A stretch of DNA of 64,000 nt from Candidatus Chlorohelix allophototropha (GCF_030389965.1 NZ_CP128399.1:2098934-2162933), one strand, 5' to 3'; positions 1 to 9,422 are shown, counted from the first letter of the stretch. Made by a program: numbers and translations. Notes: generated by a model not told the origin, from the sequence alone.

Positions 1-561
1 GGCAAACTTGGCGCCGACCGCGCGCAAAGCTTGCTCCAATCGTTGGTTGAGATTCCGAATCTCTTAGCCAATACGCTACTTGAAAACTCCATTTATGACC
101 AGATTTCTAGAAAGTTTTATACTGCCAAAGACTTTCTATATCTCGGTAGGGGTATTAATTATCCGATTGCACTGGAAGGCGCACTCAAGCTTAAAGAGTT
201 AAGCTATATCCATGCGGAAGGTTATCCTGCCGGAGAATTAAAGCACGGACCGATAGCGCTTATAGACGAGGGGTTGCCGGTAGTAGCAATTGTGGTAAAA
301 GATGGGCTGTATGACAAGGTGGTTTCGGCGGTTGAGCAGGTAAAAGCCCGTGATGGCTTTGTACTGGCTATTGCGAGTGAAGGTGATGAACTGATAGCAG
401 GTAAGGCAGACAAGGTTATTTACATACCTAATACTGACCCGCTTTTGATGCCCTTGCTCACAACTATACCGGTGCAACTGCTTAGCTACCATCTAGCTGA
501 AATTCGTGGTTGCGATGTGGATCAACCGCGTAACCTAGCCAAATCTGTAACCGTAGAATAA
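1..561 (+). CDS. glmS: Glutamine-fructose-6-phosphate aminotransferase, C-terminal part (5' end outside window)
   Basis: The reading frame is open from base 1 and ends with TAA at 559-561, giving the last 186 residues of the protein. The enzyme makes glucosamine-6-phosphate from fructose-6-phosphate and glutamine, the first step to UDP-GlcNAc for peptidoglycan. The visible part is the second SIS (sugar isomerase) domain. It carries the family signature ALKLKELSYIHAEGYPAGE followed by LKHGPIALI, and the canonical C-terminal tail DQPRNLAKSVTVE, in which the Lys closes the sugar site. The N-terminal glutaminase domain is not in the window. A rho-independent terminator follows directly, so the gene ends its transcription unit. 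The TTG at 31 lies inside the gene and is not a start. Confidence 0.97.
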   Translation, partial: GKLGADRAQSLLQSLVEIPNLLANTLLENSIYDQISRKFYTAKDFLYLGRGINYPIALEGALKLKELSYIHAEGYPAGELKHGPIALIDEGLPVVAIVVKDGLYDKVVSAVEQVKARDGFVLAIASEGDELIAGKADKVIYIPNTDPLLMPLLTTIPVQLLSYHLAEIRGCDVDQPRNLAKSVTVE

Positions 562-586
562 GCACTTATAATAAAAAACCAGTACG

Positions 587-615
587 CCGCTATGTGTAAA
601 TATAGCGGTTTTTTT
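587..615 (+). terminator. Rho-independent terminator of glmS
   Basis: A 7-bp perfect stem (CCGCTAT / ATAGCGG, 587-593 with 602-608) with an 8-nt loop is followed by seven T residues at 609-615. It starts 25 bases after the glmS stop codon. Confidence 0.85.
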
Positions 616-681
616 ATTGAAGGGAAAAGTAGTTTAGACTCTGAATTATTTACCGGAAATATACCAGTTTTTACTTAGCTG

Positions 682-711
682 TTGACTTGGGTATGTTAAA
701 AAAAGTGTAAT
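682..711 (+). promoter_or_regulatory. Predicted sigma-70-type promoter for the radical SAM gene
   Basis: TTGACT at 682-687 and TGTAAT at 706-711 are separated by 18 bases, in an AT-rich stretch about 80 bases upstream of the start codon at 791. This is sequence resemblance only. Confidence 0.45.
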
Positions 712-790
712 ATGTTTTTACTTACCACTTACTTGTCTGTCGTGTTTAATTCCACAAAAATTATTATAGTATTTGAGAGGGGTTTTCGCG

Positions 791-2020
791 ATGCATCCAA
801 TACGCCAACCTGCCCATTTAATACGTCAACCTGCCTATGATTTAAAAGAGCGACCCTTCATGGTTATCTGGGAAACAACTCAAGCCTGCGACCTAGCCTG
901 TAAACATTGCCGTGCCGAAGCCCGCCCAGACCATAATGATCCTCTTGCTCTTACTTTTGAAGATGGCTGCCGCTTGATTGATCAAATTGAGAGTTTCGGT
1001 ACGCCACGCCCCCTGGTTGTATTTACAGGCGGCGACCCATTTAAACGTGAGGACATTTTCGAACTAACCAAATATGCCTCCGCCAAAGGGCTTCCGGTGG
1101 GTGTATCCCCTTCCGGTACGCCGTTGTTAAACTTTGACAACCTTACTAAGCTAAAAGAGGCTGGCGCGAGAGCAATTTCCCTTAGTCTTGACGGCTCCAC
1201 TGCCGAGATTCACGATGAATTCCGCCAAGTTCAAGGCTCTTATGACTGGGTTATCAATGGCTGGAAAAACGCCCGCAAGATCGGCTTAAAATTGCAGGTC
1301 AATTCTACGGTAACTCGCTATAACCTTGATGATCTACCCGCCCTGTTTGCGTTGGTACGTGAGTTAGGCGCTATGACTTGGAGCCTTTTCTTCCTCGTAC
1401 CGATGGGACGCGCAATTTCGGAAGACGAAATCTCTCCTGAAGATTACGAAGCGGTGATGAACTTCCTTTACGATGCCTCCAAGTATATCAGCGCAAAAAC
1501 TACCGAAGGGCATCAGTACAAGCGCGTAGTGCTACAACGTGCTGCTCTTGAAGCGCGTGGCTTAGCCCCGGAAGATTATCTGCCTCTAAACGACACCTAT
1601 CGGAAGTTGAAAGCCGGATTAGCGGAAGTGACCAAGAACACCCCGCAGCCTGATCCGGGTGACCATATCCGCCGCACGCCTATGCATATCAACTCTGGTG
1701 ACGGGTTTGTGTTCATTAACTTGCGAGGCGATGTATATCCTAGCGGCTATCTGCCGGTTATCGGTGGAAATGTACGCGAGAAATCTCTGGTAGAAATTTA
1801 CCGTGAGAGTCCTCTCTTCCAATCACTGCGCGATAAAGGTCAGTTAAAAGGTCGCTGTGGCGAATGCGAATTCAAGTTTGTTTGTGGCGGCTCCCGCTCC
1901 CGCTCCTATGCTATGACTGGTGATGTGCTTTCGGAAGAACCATTCTGTGTGTACGAACCGGGTAGTTTCCCCTTTGCCAACGAGATAAAAGAACTAGAGC
2001 TGGCAGTAGCTAAAGGTTAA
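791..2020 (+). CDS. Radical SAM/SPASM domain protein (TIGR04053-like)
   Basis: This is a 409-residue radical SAM enzyme. The start is ATG 791, preceded by GAGAGGGG at 775-782; an in-frame start at 773 has no ribosome site in front. The N-terminal CDLACKHC motif (Cys33, 37, 40) binds the SAM-cleaving 4Fe-4S cluster. A GGDPF motif follows near residue 80. The C-terminus holds a SPASM-type cluster region with Cys356, 359, 365 and 386. The TIGR04053-like family is related to the haem-pathway enzymes AhbC/AhbD and to peptide-modifying enzymes. The next gene is a protoporphyrinogen oxidase, which fits a tetrapyrrole role, but the two genes are separated by 309 bases with a hairpin and may not be co-transcribed. 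The exact substrate cannot be read from the sequence. Confidence 0.85.
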   Translation: MHPIRQPAHLIRQPAYDLKERPFMVIWETTQACDLACKHCRAEARPDHNDPLALTFEDGCRLIDQIESFGTPRPLVVFTGGDPFKREDIFELTKYASAKGLPVGVSPSGTPLLNFDNLTKLKEAGARAISLSLDGSTAEIHDEFRQVQGSYDWVINGWKNARKIGLKLQVNSTVTRYNLDDLPALFALVRELGAMTWSLFFLVPMGRAISEDEISPEDYEAVMNFLYDASKYISAKTTEGHQYKRVVLQRAALEARGLAPEDYLPLNDTYRKLKAGLAEVTKNTPQPDPGDHIRRTPMHINSGDGFVFINLRGDVYPSGYLPVIGGNVREKSLVEIYRESPLFQSLRDKGQLKGRCGECEFKFVCGGSRSRSYAMTGDVLSEEPFCVYEPGSFPFANEIKELELAVAKG

Positions 2021-2046
2021 TTCTGTATCTGGCAGGTGATGGCGAA

Positions 2047-2080
2047 TTTGACTTCTCTCTCTTCACAGAGAGAAGTCAAA
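2047..2080 (+). terminator. Strong hairpin after the radical SAM gene
   Basis: This is a perfect 14-bp inverted repeat (TTTGACTTCTCTCT at 2047-2060, its complement at 2067-2080) with a 6-nt loop, 27 bases after the stop codon. There is no T-run after it, so it may be a Rho-type 3' end, an mRNA stabiliser or a regulatory palindrome. The rest of the 309-bp gap up to hemY is AT-rich and shows nothing else recognisable. Confidence 0.5.
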
Positions 2081-2329
2081 CCTGACAGGTAAAAGCACGG
2101 TAAAAAGGTTGAATGTTGTTCACTTTAGCTTGAAATAAAATTCGCTGTAGTCTGTACTACCTACTACTTTATCACCTACAAGTATCATAGTGTTGAAATA
2201 TAGCTCCATTCTTGCTGCATTAAATCTCAGCTATTAATATATTCTGGCATAAAATCCGGTTACGCCATCCGGCGTATTTACATTTACATTGCCATTTTTC
2301 TGGTAGTTAAGCAAAGGGGGATAGAGCGC

Positions 2330-3706
2330 GTGAATCGTGTGGTAATTATCGGTGGTGGTATTACTGGCTTGGCGGCTGCTTGGGAATTACAGCAACAGGG
2401 TATTGATTATTTGTTGCTCGAAGCCTCCAATAAACTTGGCGGCAAAATAGCAACCGAACGAGTGGATGGCTTTATCATTGAAGGTGGGGCTGACTCATTC
2501 GTTACCTATAAGCCGGCAGGGGTGCAATTGTGTCTGGAAATGGGGCTGGGCGATAAGATTATCGGTACGAGTCCCACTACCAAAAGCACCTACATCGTCA
2601 GAAATGGCAAACTACACGATATTCCACGCGGGTTACGTTTGATTGTCCCTCTCGATGAGCAAGGCTTACGAGAGTCTGATGTCATTTCCGAAGATGCAAA
2701 AGCGCGAATGCTGAATGAGGTAAATATACCGCCTCGAACCGAGGAAGGCGATGAAACGCTTGCCTCTTTTGTAAATCGCCGCTTTGGTGAAGAGGCGCTG
2801 GTAGTATTTGCCGACCCTATGCTTGGGGGTATCTACACTGGCGACCCTGATACGATGAGTATGCAGGCTACTTTCCCGAATTATCTTCAAATGGAGAAGA
2901 AATATGGTAGTCTGATTGCAGGTCATAGGAATGCACCTCCCCCACCACCAGCCAAATCTGACGTGCCTAAAAGTATATTTGTTTCAATGCGCAACGGTAT
3001 GGGTGAATTGATTGATGAAATCAGGGCGAGGTTAACCGGCGAAATTCTCACCGGGCAAAGAGTAATTCGTATTGACTCGGAAGGCACTGTATATACTGAC
3101 ACTGGTGAGGTATATAAAGCCAGTGCGGTTGTGGCTACTATACCCTCTATATACCTGCGGGAAATGCTGCACGACTCAGCGCCCCAATTAGCGCAGGAGT
3201 TGCGCCGAATCAGAACTGTAAGTAGCGCCACTATTTCAATGGGCTTTAAAGAAAGTGAATTAGCGCGACCTCTAGACAGCTACGGCTTTGTAGTAGCAGG
3301 GGATGACCCTACGCCACTACGCGCTAGCACTTGGAGTAGTACCAAATTCGCCGGACGCGCCCCGGAAGGTTACGCCCTTTTAAGGGTATTTGTGGGCGGA
3401 CATCGCAGCCCTGAACTGGTCACACGTTCTGATGAAGAATTGATTACATTGGCACTTGCTGAATTGAAAAAACTGTTAGGAATTGAAGCCACCCCGGTTA
3501 TTTCCAGAGTATTCCGTTGGATAAATGCGAATCCTCAATATGAAGTTGGTCACTTGGATAAAGTTGCCAACATCAAGGCTACTTGCCCACCTTGGTTGGT
3601 TCTGGCAGGGGCTGATTTCGAGGGTGGTGGCATACCTGATTGTATTAGAACTGGGCGCGAGAGCGCAAAACAAGCGCTTGCTTCTAGGCTGGTATCAAAT
3701 CTCTAG
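2330..3706 (+). CDS. hemY: Oxygen-dependent protoporphyrinogen oxidase (HemY/PgoX type)
   Basis: This is a 458-residue FAD-dependent oxidase that converts (copro)porphyrinogen to (copro)porphyrin, late in haem synthesis or at the branch to chlorophylls. The GTG start at 2330 is preceded by AAAGGGGG at 2313-2320. The N-terminus is a dinucleotide-binding fold, VIIGGGITGLAAAWEL (residues 5-20), followed by the conserved GGKIATERVDGFIIEGGADS stretch that contacts FAD. GIYTGDPDTMSMQATFP in the middle and GGGIPDCIRTGRESA near the end are typical of the HemG/HemY (PPOX) family, and the length is normal. Whether the substrate is protoporphyrinogen or coproporphyrinogen cannot be decided from sequence. 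The neighbouring radical SAM gene upstream may work in the same pathway. Confidence 0.93.
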   Translation: MNRVVIIGGGITGLAAAWELQQQGIDYLLLEASNKLGGKIATERVDGFIIEGGADSFVTYKPAGVQLCLEMGLGDKIIGTSPTTKSTYIVRNGKLHDIPRGLRLIVPLDEQGLRESDVISEDAKARMLNEVNIPPRTEEGDETLASFVNRRFGEEALVVFADPMLGGIYTGDPDTMSMQATFPNYLQMEKKYGSLIAGHRNAPPPPPAKSDVPKSIFVSMRNGMGELIDEIRARLTGEILTGQRVIRIDSEGTVYTDTGEVYKASAVVATIPSIYLREMLHDSAPQLAQELRRIRTVSSATISMGFKESELARPLDSYGFVVAGDDPTPLRASTWSSTKFAGRAPEGYALLRVFVGGHRSPELVTRSDEELITLALAELKKLLGIEATPVISRVFRWINANPQYEVGHLDKVANIKATCPPWLVLAGADFEGGGIPDCIRTGRESAKQALASRLVSNL

Positions 3707-3729
3707 CCTTTAGTTATGCTGAAATTTTA

Positions 3730-3754
3730 ATTCTCTGCTTGTAAAGCAGAGAAT
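3730..3754 (+). terminator. Hairpin after hemY
   Basis: An 11-bp perfect stem (ATTCTCTGCTT / AAGCAGAGAAT) with a 3-nt loop lies 24 bases after the hemY stop. It is flanked by T/A-rich sequence but lacks a clean T-run. It probably separates hemY from the lipoprotein gene. Confidence 0.55.
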
Positions 3755-3801
3755 AAAATAGAAATTTGAAACCAAAGCGCTGTACCCTTGGAGGAGATAA
3801 G

Positions 3802-5631
3802 ATGAAAGATAAGCGCGCAGCACTGCTCTTAGCAGGCGTGCTACTACTGACCACGTTACTTTATGCTTGCGGTGATAGTCCCACCGCTACCGTCACAACA
3901 ACTGCGGCTGCTACTACGGTTGCAAAGACGACTGCTGCTGCGACTACCGCAACAACTACAGCAGCAACCACAACTGCGGCTGTCACAGCTACCACTGCGG
4001 CTGCTACCACAGTTGCCAACGCCAAACCGGCAGTGTTTCACTGGGCGAAAACCGGCGAGCCTCTGACCCTTGACCCTGCCTATGTTACTCTTACCGATGC
4101 GATCGGTAGCCAACTTGCCGATAATCTTTTTGAAGGTTTGCTCGAACTCAATCCTCAAATGAAGGTTATACCGGCTTCGGCTGAAGCCCTCCCAACTGTT
4201 TCGGCAGACGGCAAGTTATATACTTTCAAGCTGAGAAAAGACCTGAAGTTCAGCAATGGCGACCCGCTTAACGCCACAGATTTTATCTATAGCTGGAACA
4301 GAGTTGCTCGGAGTGGTATAACTGCTGCTGCTGGTAGCGCTTTCAGTTTGGTAGATGGTTTTGACACGGTCTGGAACCAGAAAGATGAAGCCACCAGAAC
4401 CGCTATGACCGTTTCCGGCTTTAAAGCGGTTGATGACTACACCATCGAAATAACCTTGAAGAAACCGGGCACTTACTTCCTGACCCAGAGTACCTTACCG
4501 GGCTTTTATCCGGTCAATCGCAAGGTCATTGAGGCAAACCCTGCCAAAGTTGGTGAGCCTAACAAGTCCTTTATGAGTGCCGAAACTGTTGTAAGCAACG
4601 GACCGTTCTTGATTAAGGATTGGAAGCGCGATACTACCATTCGGTTAGAGCCAAATCCGTATTACAGTGGCAACCCGAAACCAAGTGTAAGCGCTGTGAC
4701 TATCGATGTAATCAAGGATGCCACTACCTCCAAGCTCAAATATGATAACGGCGAACTGGATGAAGTCGGTGTGCCTCTCGCAGATATGCAAACCGCTCCC
4801 AAAGACCCCAAGTACAAGGATGCCTATGTGCAGGTTCCGCTGGCGCGTACCACTTGGTTGGCTTTCAATATGTCAGGGGATAACGTTTTCAGCCGCAACC
4901 TCAAACTGCGTCAGGCTTTTGCCTACTCGCTGGATTTAACCCTGATTACACAAGGCGCGCTTAGTGGTAGCGCCTTCTCCGCGACCAGTTTGCTACCTAA
5001 AGGTTTTCCCGGTTATCACGAAATGAATAATTTCGCCTATAATCTGGATAAAGCCAAGCAACTATTTAAAGATGCCGGTTATGATACCCCTGAGAAGATT
5101 AAAACTCTGGAGCAGGAAATTAATAACTGGGGTAACGGCGGACTGGGCGGCGGTTTGGTAAATAGCGGTGACCGCAACGCTAACAAGGTAATGATGGAAA
5201 ATATCCAACAGCAGTTAAAAACCGCTTTTGGTGTGGAACTGAAAGTAAACCTTGTAGCTACCTTGAAGGAATTTGTTCAGCGTCGCGATCAGAATCATGA
5301 GTTCCTGCTTTACCGAGGAAACTGGGAGGCAAACTATCCTGACCCGCAGACCTTCTACGAGTCAACCTTCTTTAGCACTTCCAGCGGTAACTCCAGTGGG
5401 TACAAAAATCCGCTTTACGATGAGCTAGTTACAAAGGCTAACAGCGCCAGCGATAGCAGCCAACGCTACGACCTCTATTATCAAGCGGAACAGGTACTTC
5501 AGAATGATGTAGCCTATATACCAATGTATAACGCCGTTGAACCCCGCCTAATTAGACCCACAATTCAAAATTGGGGTTATAACGCGCAGGGTCCGATGAA
5601 GCTTAAATACATGCAGATAAAACCATCATAA
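3802..5631 (+). CDS. Peptide/nickel-type ABC transporter substrate-binding lipoprotein (family 5)
   Basis: This is a 609-residue OppA-like extracellular solute-binding protein. The start is ATG 3802 with GGAGGAG at 3790-3796; an earlier in-frame TTG at 3766 is less likely. A signal peptide ends in the lipobox LLYAC (Cys23), so the protein should be lipid-anchored outside the membrane. Residues 27 to about 78 form a low-complexity Thr/Ala/Val linker, typical of surface lipoproteins in this phylum. The rest is a full SBP_bac_5 domain: GEPLTLDPAYVT at its start, the ADGKLYTFKLRKDLKFSNG stretch, and NYPDPQTFYESTFFS near the C-terminus. No permease or ATPase genes lie next to it, so its transporter partners are encoded elsewhere. 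The ligand is most likely an oligopeptide, but this is not certain. Confidence 0.9.
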   Translation: MKDKRAALLLAGVLLLTTLLYACGDSPTATVTTTAAATTVAKTTAAATTATTTAATTTAAVTATTAAATTVANAKPAVFHWAKTGEPLTLDPAYVTLTDAIGSQLADNLFEGLLELNPQMKVIPASAEALPTVSADGKLYTFKLRKDLKFSNGDPLNATDFIYSWNRVARSGITAAAGSAFSLVDGFDTVWNQKDEATRTAMTVSGFKAVDDYTIEITLKKPGTYFLTQSTLPGFYPVNRKVIEANPAKVGEPNKSFMSAETVVSNGPFLIKDWKRDTTIRLEPNPYYSGNPKPSVSAVTIDVIKDATTSKLKYDNGELDEVGVPLADMQTAPKDPKYKDAYVQVPLARTTWLAFNMSGDNVFSRNLKLRQAFAYSLDLTLITQGALSGSAFSATSLLPKGFPGYHEMNNFAYNLDKAKQLFKDAGYDTPEKIKTLEQEINNWGNGGLGGGLVNSGDRNANKVMMENIQQQLKTAFGVELKVNLVATLKEFVQRRDQNHEFLLYRGNWEANYPDPQTFYESTFFSTSSGNSSGYKNPLYDELVTKANSASDSSQRYDLYYQAEQVLQNDVAYIPMYNAVEPRLIRPTIQNWGYNAQGPMKLKYMQIKPS

Positions 5632-5657
5632 CTTAAGGCATCTACCTTCCTATTTTC

Positions 5658-5690
5658 AAAGTCCTTCTCAATATGAGAAGGACTTTTTTT
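5658..5690 (+). terminator. Rho-independent terminator between convergent genes
   Basis: A 13-bp perfect stem (5658-5670 with 5674-5686) with a 3-nt loop is followed by a T-tract through 5690. It follows the lipoprotein gene by 26 bases. The A-run on its left side means it may also stop transcription of the convergent cupin gene. Confidence 0.88.
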
Positions 5691-5723
5691 ATTCATAGCC
5701 ATCATAAGGAATCAGTTGAGGGG

Positions 5724-6179
5724 TTATACTCGAATAAATTCGGCTATTTGCGGGTTACTGCGTAATTCTTCAAGGTTTTCGGCATTGGGCAGTTGTGGCT
5801 TGTCACGCTCAATATTGACTAAGCAGAGAAAACCAAGCGGTTCGTTATTGGTAGCGCGGAACTGGTGCCACGTATATGAGGGGATTTGCAAAACATCAAA
5901 ACAATTAAGTTCAATTATTTGATTACCTAGCAGTGCTTTGCCGCTACCGCGAATAATCATTACCACATGAATATGCTCATGGCGTTCGAGGGTTGAGTTA
6001 CCTTCTGAATCAATTTCAAAATAGCGCCATTGTACCGGAAGAAGTGGGTCACCCTCAAATAGAACCTGACGGGTGATACTTTTGAAATGCGCCCCTTCTT
6101 CTTTATAGGCAAGCAACGGAACGGACTCCCATTTAAATTCAGCTTGCCAATGTTTTACCTGATTCATAGCTTGATTCAT
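5724..6179 (-). CDS. Cupin-domain protein
   Basis: This is a small single-domain cupin of 151 residues if translation starts at ATG 6179, 10 bases after the TAG of the upstream RuBisCO-like gene. A start at 6221 would overlap that gene by 32 bases. Cupin motif 1 is seen as ERHEHIHVVMIIRGSG with His67, His69 and His71, and motif 2 as DVLQIPSYTWHQF with His105. A metal (Fe, Mn or Zn) site is therefore likely. The close spacing implies translational coupling with the RuBisCO-like protein and a related substrate. Cupins of this type include sugar isomerases, dioxygenases and binding proteins, and the reaction cannot be named from sequence. Confidence 0.8.
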   Translation of the reverse strand: MNQAMNQVKHWQAEFKWESVPLLAYKEEGAHFKSITRQVLFEGDPLLPVQWRYFEIDSEGNSTLERHEHIHVVMIIRGSGKALLGNQIIELNCFDVLQIPSYTWHQFRATNNEPLGFLCLVNIERDKPQLPNAENLEELRSNPQIAEFIRV

Positions 6180-6189
6180 TTCCTCAAAC

Positions 6190-7365
6190 CTAATGGGCAA
6201 CTGCTCTGCGTTCCTCACCAAAATGTTGCCGGATACCTTCCATAAATACTGAGGCGCTTTTCTCCAAATCTCTGGAATGTTGCATCAACGCCCCGCCAAT
6301 CAGCATCACGGTATCTTGACCAAACGATTGTGCCATCGCTTCGATACGGTCGAGCCGCATCCCGCCACCCGGACATGGAAAAGATGGTTTGATATGTCCC
6401 AATGTGCCACGCAATGCGATTGCGAGGTCTTGGCATTCTTCTTCGGTAACCGCGAATCTGCCTCCAGAATTTATGAAAATTGAGATGTCTGCCCCGATAA
6501 GCCGGAAGATTGTGCCGAGCAATACAGCCGGGGTCATTCCATGGGCAGGATCATGAAAATGCGTGCCGGTAAAGCTTGGGTGTGTCATGATTGCCAGTTT
6601 GTACTTACGCGCCAAAGCTCGCACAGTATCCACACCTACCAACAAGGGCGCAACCAAAATTCCTTTTATATCGAGGCTTTTTGCCAGCGCAACCTGCTGT
6701 TCAATTTCATCAAAACCGCCTGAAATCATGGGGAAGAAAAGGGTATTGCCTCCGGTCTTGGCATTTGCCTCTCTAACCGCTTCTTGGAAACGTGGTACTC
6801 GCTCAACGAAGCGATGGTATGCCATATCTGCCATACCGTGATCTTCCTTGATTATATCCAACCCACCGCGTGCATACTCGCCTGCCATTTTGGCAAGTTG
6901 GTTTGTGGAAAGTCCAAGCGGTTTAAGGGCGGTACAAGCGAGCGGACGTTTGTATGTTCCAGTCAGGGCGCGTATTCCCTCTATACCATAAGCGGGACCA
7001 CCAAAAACTTCGAGTAAGGCTGAAGTTAGATCGAGCTTGATAATTTTGATACCTTTTTTAAGCGAAATGTTGCCGTAAATTACATTTAAAAACTGGGGTA
7101 TAGAAAAGGCGGTATTATCGCTGCGATAGCTGATAACCACATCGTGCTGATTTCGAGTGTGTGGAACTAGCTCAATCGACTCAATCCAGCCGACAATACC
7201 ACGCTCATGAATTTCATCTGGAATGCAGTCGTGTGGGATTTCTACGCTCTGTTCGACCGTAATATCTCTGGCATGTTCATCGATGCTGCGATTATCATAT
7301 ACAGTTATCCGGTATGTAACCGAGAATCGCTCATCGGATTCTTTTCTTTTTAAAGCCTCATTCAT
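6190..7365 (-). CDS. RuBisCO-like protein (form IV), KEDHG type
   Basis: This is a 391-residue homologue of the RuBisCO large subunit with an N-terminal domain (about 1-120) and a TIM barrel. The segment GGLDIIKEDHGMAD (residues 167-180) aligns with the GGLDFTKDDE segment of true RuBisCO: the carbamate Lys is kept (Lys173) and Asp175 is kept, but the metal-ligand Glu is replaced by His176. The KP motif near 148 is altered and lacks the second active-site Lys. Phosphate-binding Gly runs survive (PGGGM at 332-336, IGGAL at 356-360). Such changes exclude CO2-fixing RuBisCO and place it among RuBisCO-like proteins. Members with a KDDHG motif include, from memory, the 3-oxo-isoapionate-4-phosphate enzymes of apiose catabolism. 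The partner gene is a cupin, and no other sugar-catabolic genes are adjacent. The exact reaction is unknown. Confidence 0.88.
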   Translation of the reverse strand: MNEALKRKESDERFSVTYRITVYDNRSIDEHARDITVEQSVEIPHDCIPDEIHERGIVGWIESIELVPHTRNQHDVVISYRSDNTAFSIPQFLNVIYGNISLKKGIKIIKLDLTSALLEVFGGPAYGIEGIRALTGTYKRPLACTALKPLGLSTNQLAKMAGEYARGGLDIIKEDHGMADMAYHRFVERVPRFQEAVREANAKTGGNTLFFPMISGGFDEIEQQVALAKSLDIKGILVAPLLVGVDTVRALARKYKLAIMTHPSFTGTHFHDPAHGMTPAVLLGTIFRLIGADISIFINSGGRFAVTEEECQDLAIALRGTLGHIKPSFPCPGGGMRLDRIEAMAQSFGQDTVMLIGGALMQHSRDLEKSASVFMEGIRQHFGEERRAVAH

Positions 7366-7431
7366 GCATTTCTTCCCGCTTAGATGGCATTTTAAAACAT
7401 TAAAACAATTTTATAATGGGAAATGTAGCAG

Positions 7432-7460
7432 ATAGTGAGGGCAATTACAACCCTCACTAT
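7432..7460 (-). terminator. Hairpin downstream of glgB
   Basis: A perfect 10-bp stem (ATAGTGAGGG at 7432-7441 with its complement at 7451-7460) and a 9-nt loop lies 12 bases after the glgB stop and before the RuBisCO-like gene, which runs the same way. There is no long T-run, so termination may be partial. Confidence 0.55.
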
Positions 7461-7472
7461 AAAGCTTCTGTC

Positions 7473-9422
7473 TTACGGTCTTGGGCTTCGCAAAATGATT
7501 GTACTGAGTGGCGGTAAAGTAAGCTTTACCGAATGATAATGTCCGCCCCATGCCACATTTTCACTGTCTAACCCGCCGCCATTTCCCATGTTGCTACCCC
7601 AGTAGCTTTCCGAATCACTATTCAAGATTTCTTGATAATAACCGGGTTTTGGTACACCAATGCGATGTCCCTGTCGTGGCACAGGCGTAAGGTTACAAGC
7701 AATAATAAGCTCATCATTGTGGTCTTTAGCGCGGCGTAAGAAAGCAATGGTGCTATTATCCACATCGCTTGATTCCAGCCACTGGAAGCCTTCCCAACTT
7801 GTATCAACCTCATATAGCGCCGGTTCGTTCCGGTAAAGGTGCAACAAATCCTTCATAAACTTTGATAAACCGCTGTGAGTATCATATTGAAGCAATTCCC
7901 ATTGCAACGCCTCACGTTCGTTCCATTCCTTCCATTGCCCGAATTCGCCACCCATAAAGAGCAGTTTTTTACCGGGGTGAGTGAACATATACCCGTAAAA
8001 AGCGCGCAGGTTAGCAAATTTCTGCCACATATCTCCCGGCATTTTATCCAGCAAAGAGCGTTTAAGGTGCACTACCTCATCATGTGATAGCGGTAGGATA
8101 AAATTTTCACTGAAGGCATACATCAATGAGAAGGTCAGGCTGTTGTGATGATAGCGGCGATATATGGGTTCGTTCTTCATATATTCGAGCATATCATGCA
8201 TCCAGCCCATATTCCACTTCAGGTCAAACCCCAGACCTCCCGCGTAGGTAGGCCAAGAAACCATAGGCCAGTCGGTTGACTCTTCCGCACAGGTCAAGGT
8301 ATTTGGGAACTCAAGGTGTACTCGTTCATTAAAGCGTTTGATGAAGTCGATAGCTTCAAGGTTTTCTCTCCCGCCATAGCGGTTGGGTATCCATTCTCCC
8401 GGATTACGAGCATAATCCAGATATAGCATGGAGGCTACCGCATCGACTCTTAGCCCATCGATATGGTATTTGCCTAGCCAGAATAGAGCGTTGGAAAGCA
8501 AGAAGTTGCGTACTTCATTGCGACCGTAGTTAAAGATAAGCGTACCCCATTCGGTATGCTCGCCCTGACGTGGGTCGGAATGTTCGTATAAATGCGTACC
8601 GTCAAAGTAACCCAAACCGATAGAATCTTTGGGGAAGTGTGCCGGAACCCAATCTAAGATAACGCCAATATTATGCTGATGACATTTGTCCACCAGATAC
8701 ATGAAATCATATGGATCGCCAAAGCGGCTGGTTACCGCATAATATCCGGTAGTCTGGTATCCCCATGAGCCATCAAAAGGATGTTCGGTAATGGGCATAA
8801 TTTCGATATGGGTAAAACCCATTTCTGTAATATATTCCACCACTTGGTCTGCCAGTTCACGGTAGGTTAGATAGCTCTCATCGTGGCTACTGCTATTCCA
8901 ACGCCGCCGCCATGAACCAAGATGTAACTCATATATAGATACAGGCTTGTAAATATTATTATGCTTAGCGCGTCCTTCGTTAACCCATTCCTGATCTTGC
9001 CACTCATACTTATCAAGTTCAAATACTATCGAGGCAGTTTTAGGGCGCATTTCGCTGAAAAAACCGTAGGGATCGCATTTCTGGACATAGAAGCCATTGA
9101 AGTGGGATTGAATACCATACTTATATTTTTCTCCTGCGCCAATTCCCGGAATGAAAAGTTCCCAAACTCCCTGCGACTCATGCTTGTGCATAAGGTGTTT
9201 AGTTTTATCCCAACTGTTGAAATCACCGATTACTGCTACCCAATCAGCATTAGGCGCCCAGAGTAGGAAATTGACTCCTTTTACCCCATCACGTTCAATA
9301 ATATGAGCGCCGAATTTCTCGTAACTCTTGAAGAAATTCCCCTCACCAATAAGTTGCATATCAAAATCAGTAAGGATCGAACCAGAAAGGAGTTTTGCAT
9401 CCTGTTCTTTAATTTCCGCCAT
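7473..9422 (-). CDS. glgB: 1,4-alpha-glucan branching enzyme
   Basis: This is a GH13 glycogen branching enzyme, 649 residues from ATG 9422, which has CGGAGA eight bases upstream; an in-frame start at 9461 is less well supported. It transfers alpha-1,4 chains to alpha-1,6 branch points in glycogen. An N-terminal CBM48-type domain ([20 protein letters not shown]) precedes the catalytic barrel. The four GH13 regions are visible: [21 protein letters not shown] with the nucleophile Asp327, the acid Glu in [10 protein letters not shown], and [10 protein letters not shown]. The C-terminal beta domain is complete. The gene stands alone with its own promoter-like sequence; no other glycogen gene is near. 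Confidence 0.95.
   Translation of the reverse strand: MAEIKEQDAKLLSGSILTDFDMQLIGEGNFFKSYEKFGAHIIERDGVKGVNFLLWAPNADWVAVIGDFNSWDKTKHLMHKHESQGVWELFIPGIGAGEKYKYGIQSHFNGFYVQKCDPYGFFSEMRPKTASIVFELDKYEWQDQEWVNEGRAKHNNIYKPVSIYELHLGSWRRRWNSSSHDESYLTYRELADQVVEYITEMGFTHIEIMPITEHPFDGSWGYQTTGYYAVTSRFGDPYDFMYLVDKCHQHNIGVILDWVPAHFPKDSIGLGYFDGTHLYEHSDPRQGEHTEWGTLIFNYGRNEVRNFLLSNALFWLGKYHIDGLRVDAVASMLYLDYARNPGEWIPNRYGGRENLEAIDFIKRFNERVHLEFPNTLTCAEESTDWPMVSWPTYAGGLGFDLKWNMGWMHDMLEYMKNEPIYRRYHHNSLTFSLMYAFSENFILPLSHDEVVHLKRSLLDKMPGDMWQKFANLRAFYGYMFTHPGKKLLFMGGEFGQWKEWNEREALQWELLQYDTHSGLSKFMKDLLHLYRNEPALYEVDTSWEGFQWLESSDVDNSTIAFLRRAKDHNDELIIACNLTPVPRQGHRIGVPKPGYYQEILNSDSESYWGSNMGNGGGLDSENVAWGGHYHSVKLTLPPLSTIILRSPRP

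Noticed and set aside
3863-4066. Plus- and minus-strand low-complexity frames in the lipoprotein linker
   Set aside because: They arise from the Thr/Ala repeat codons of the real gene read in other frames.
6190-7365. A CO2-fixing RuBisCO
   Set aside because: The metal-ligand Glu is His176 and the second active-site Lys is missing; no phosphoribulokinase or small subunit is nearby.
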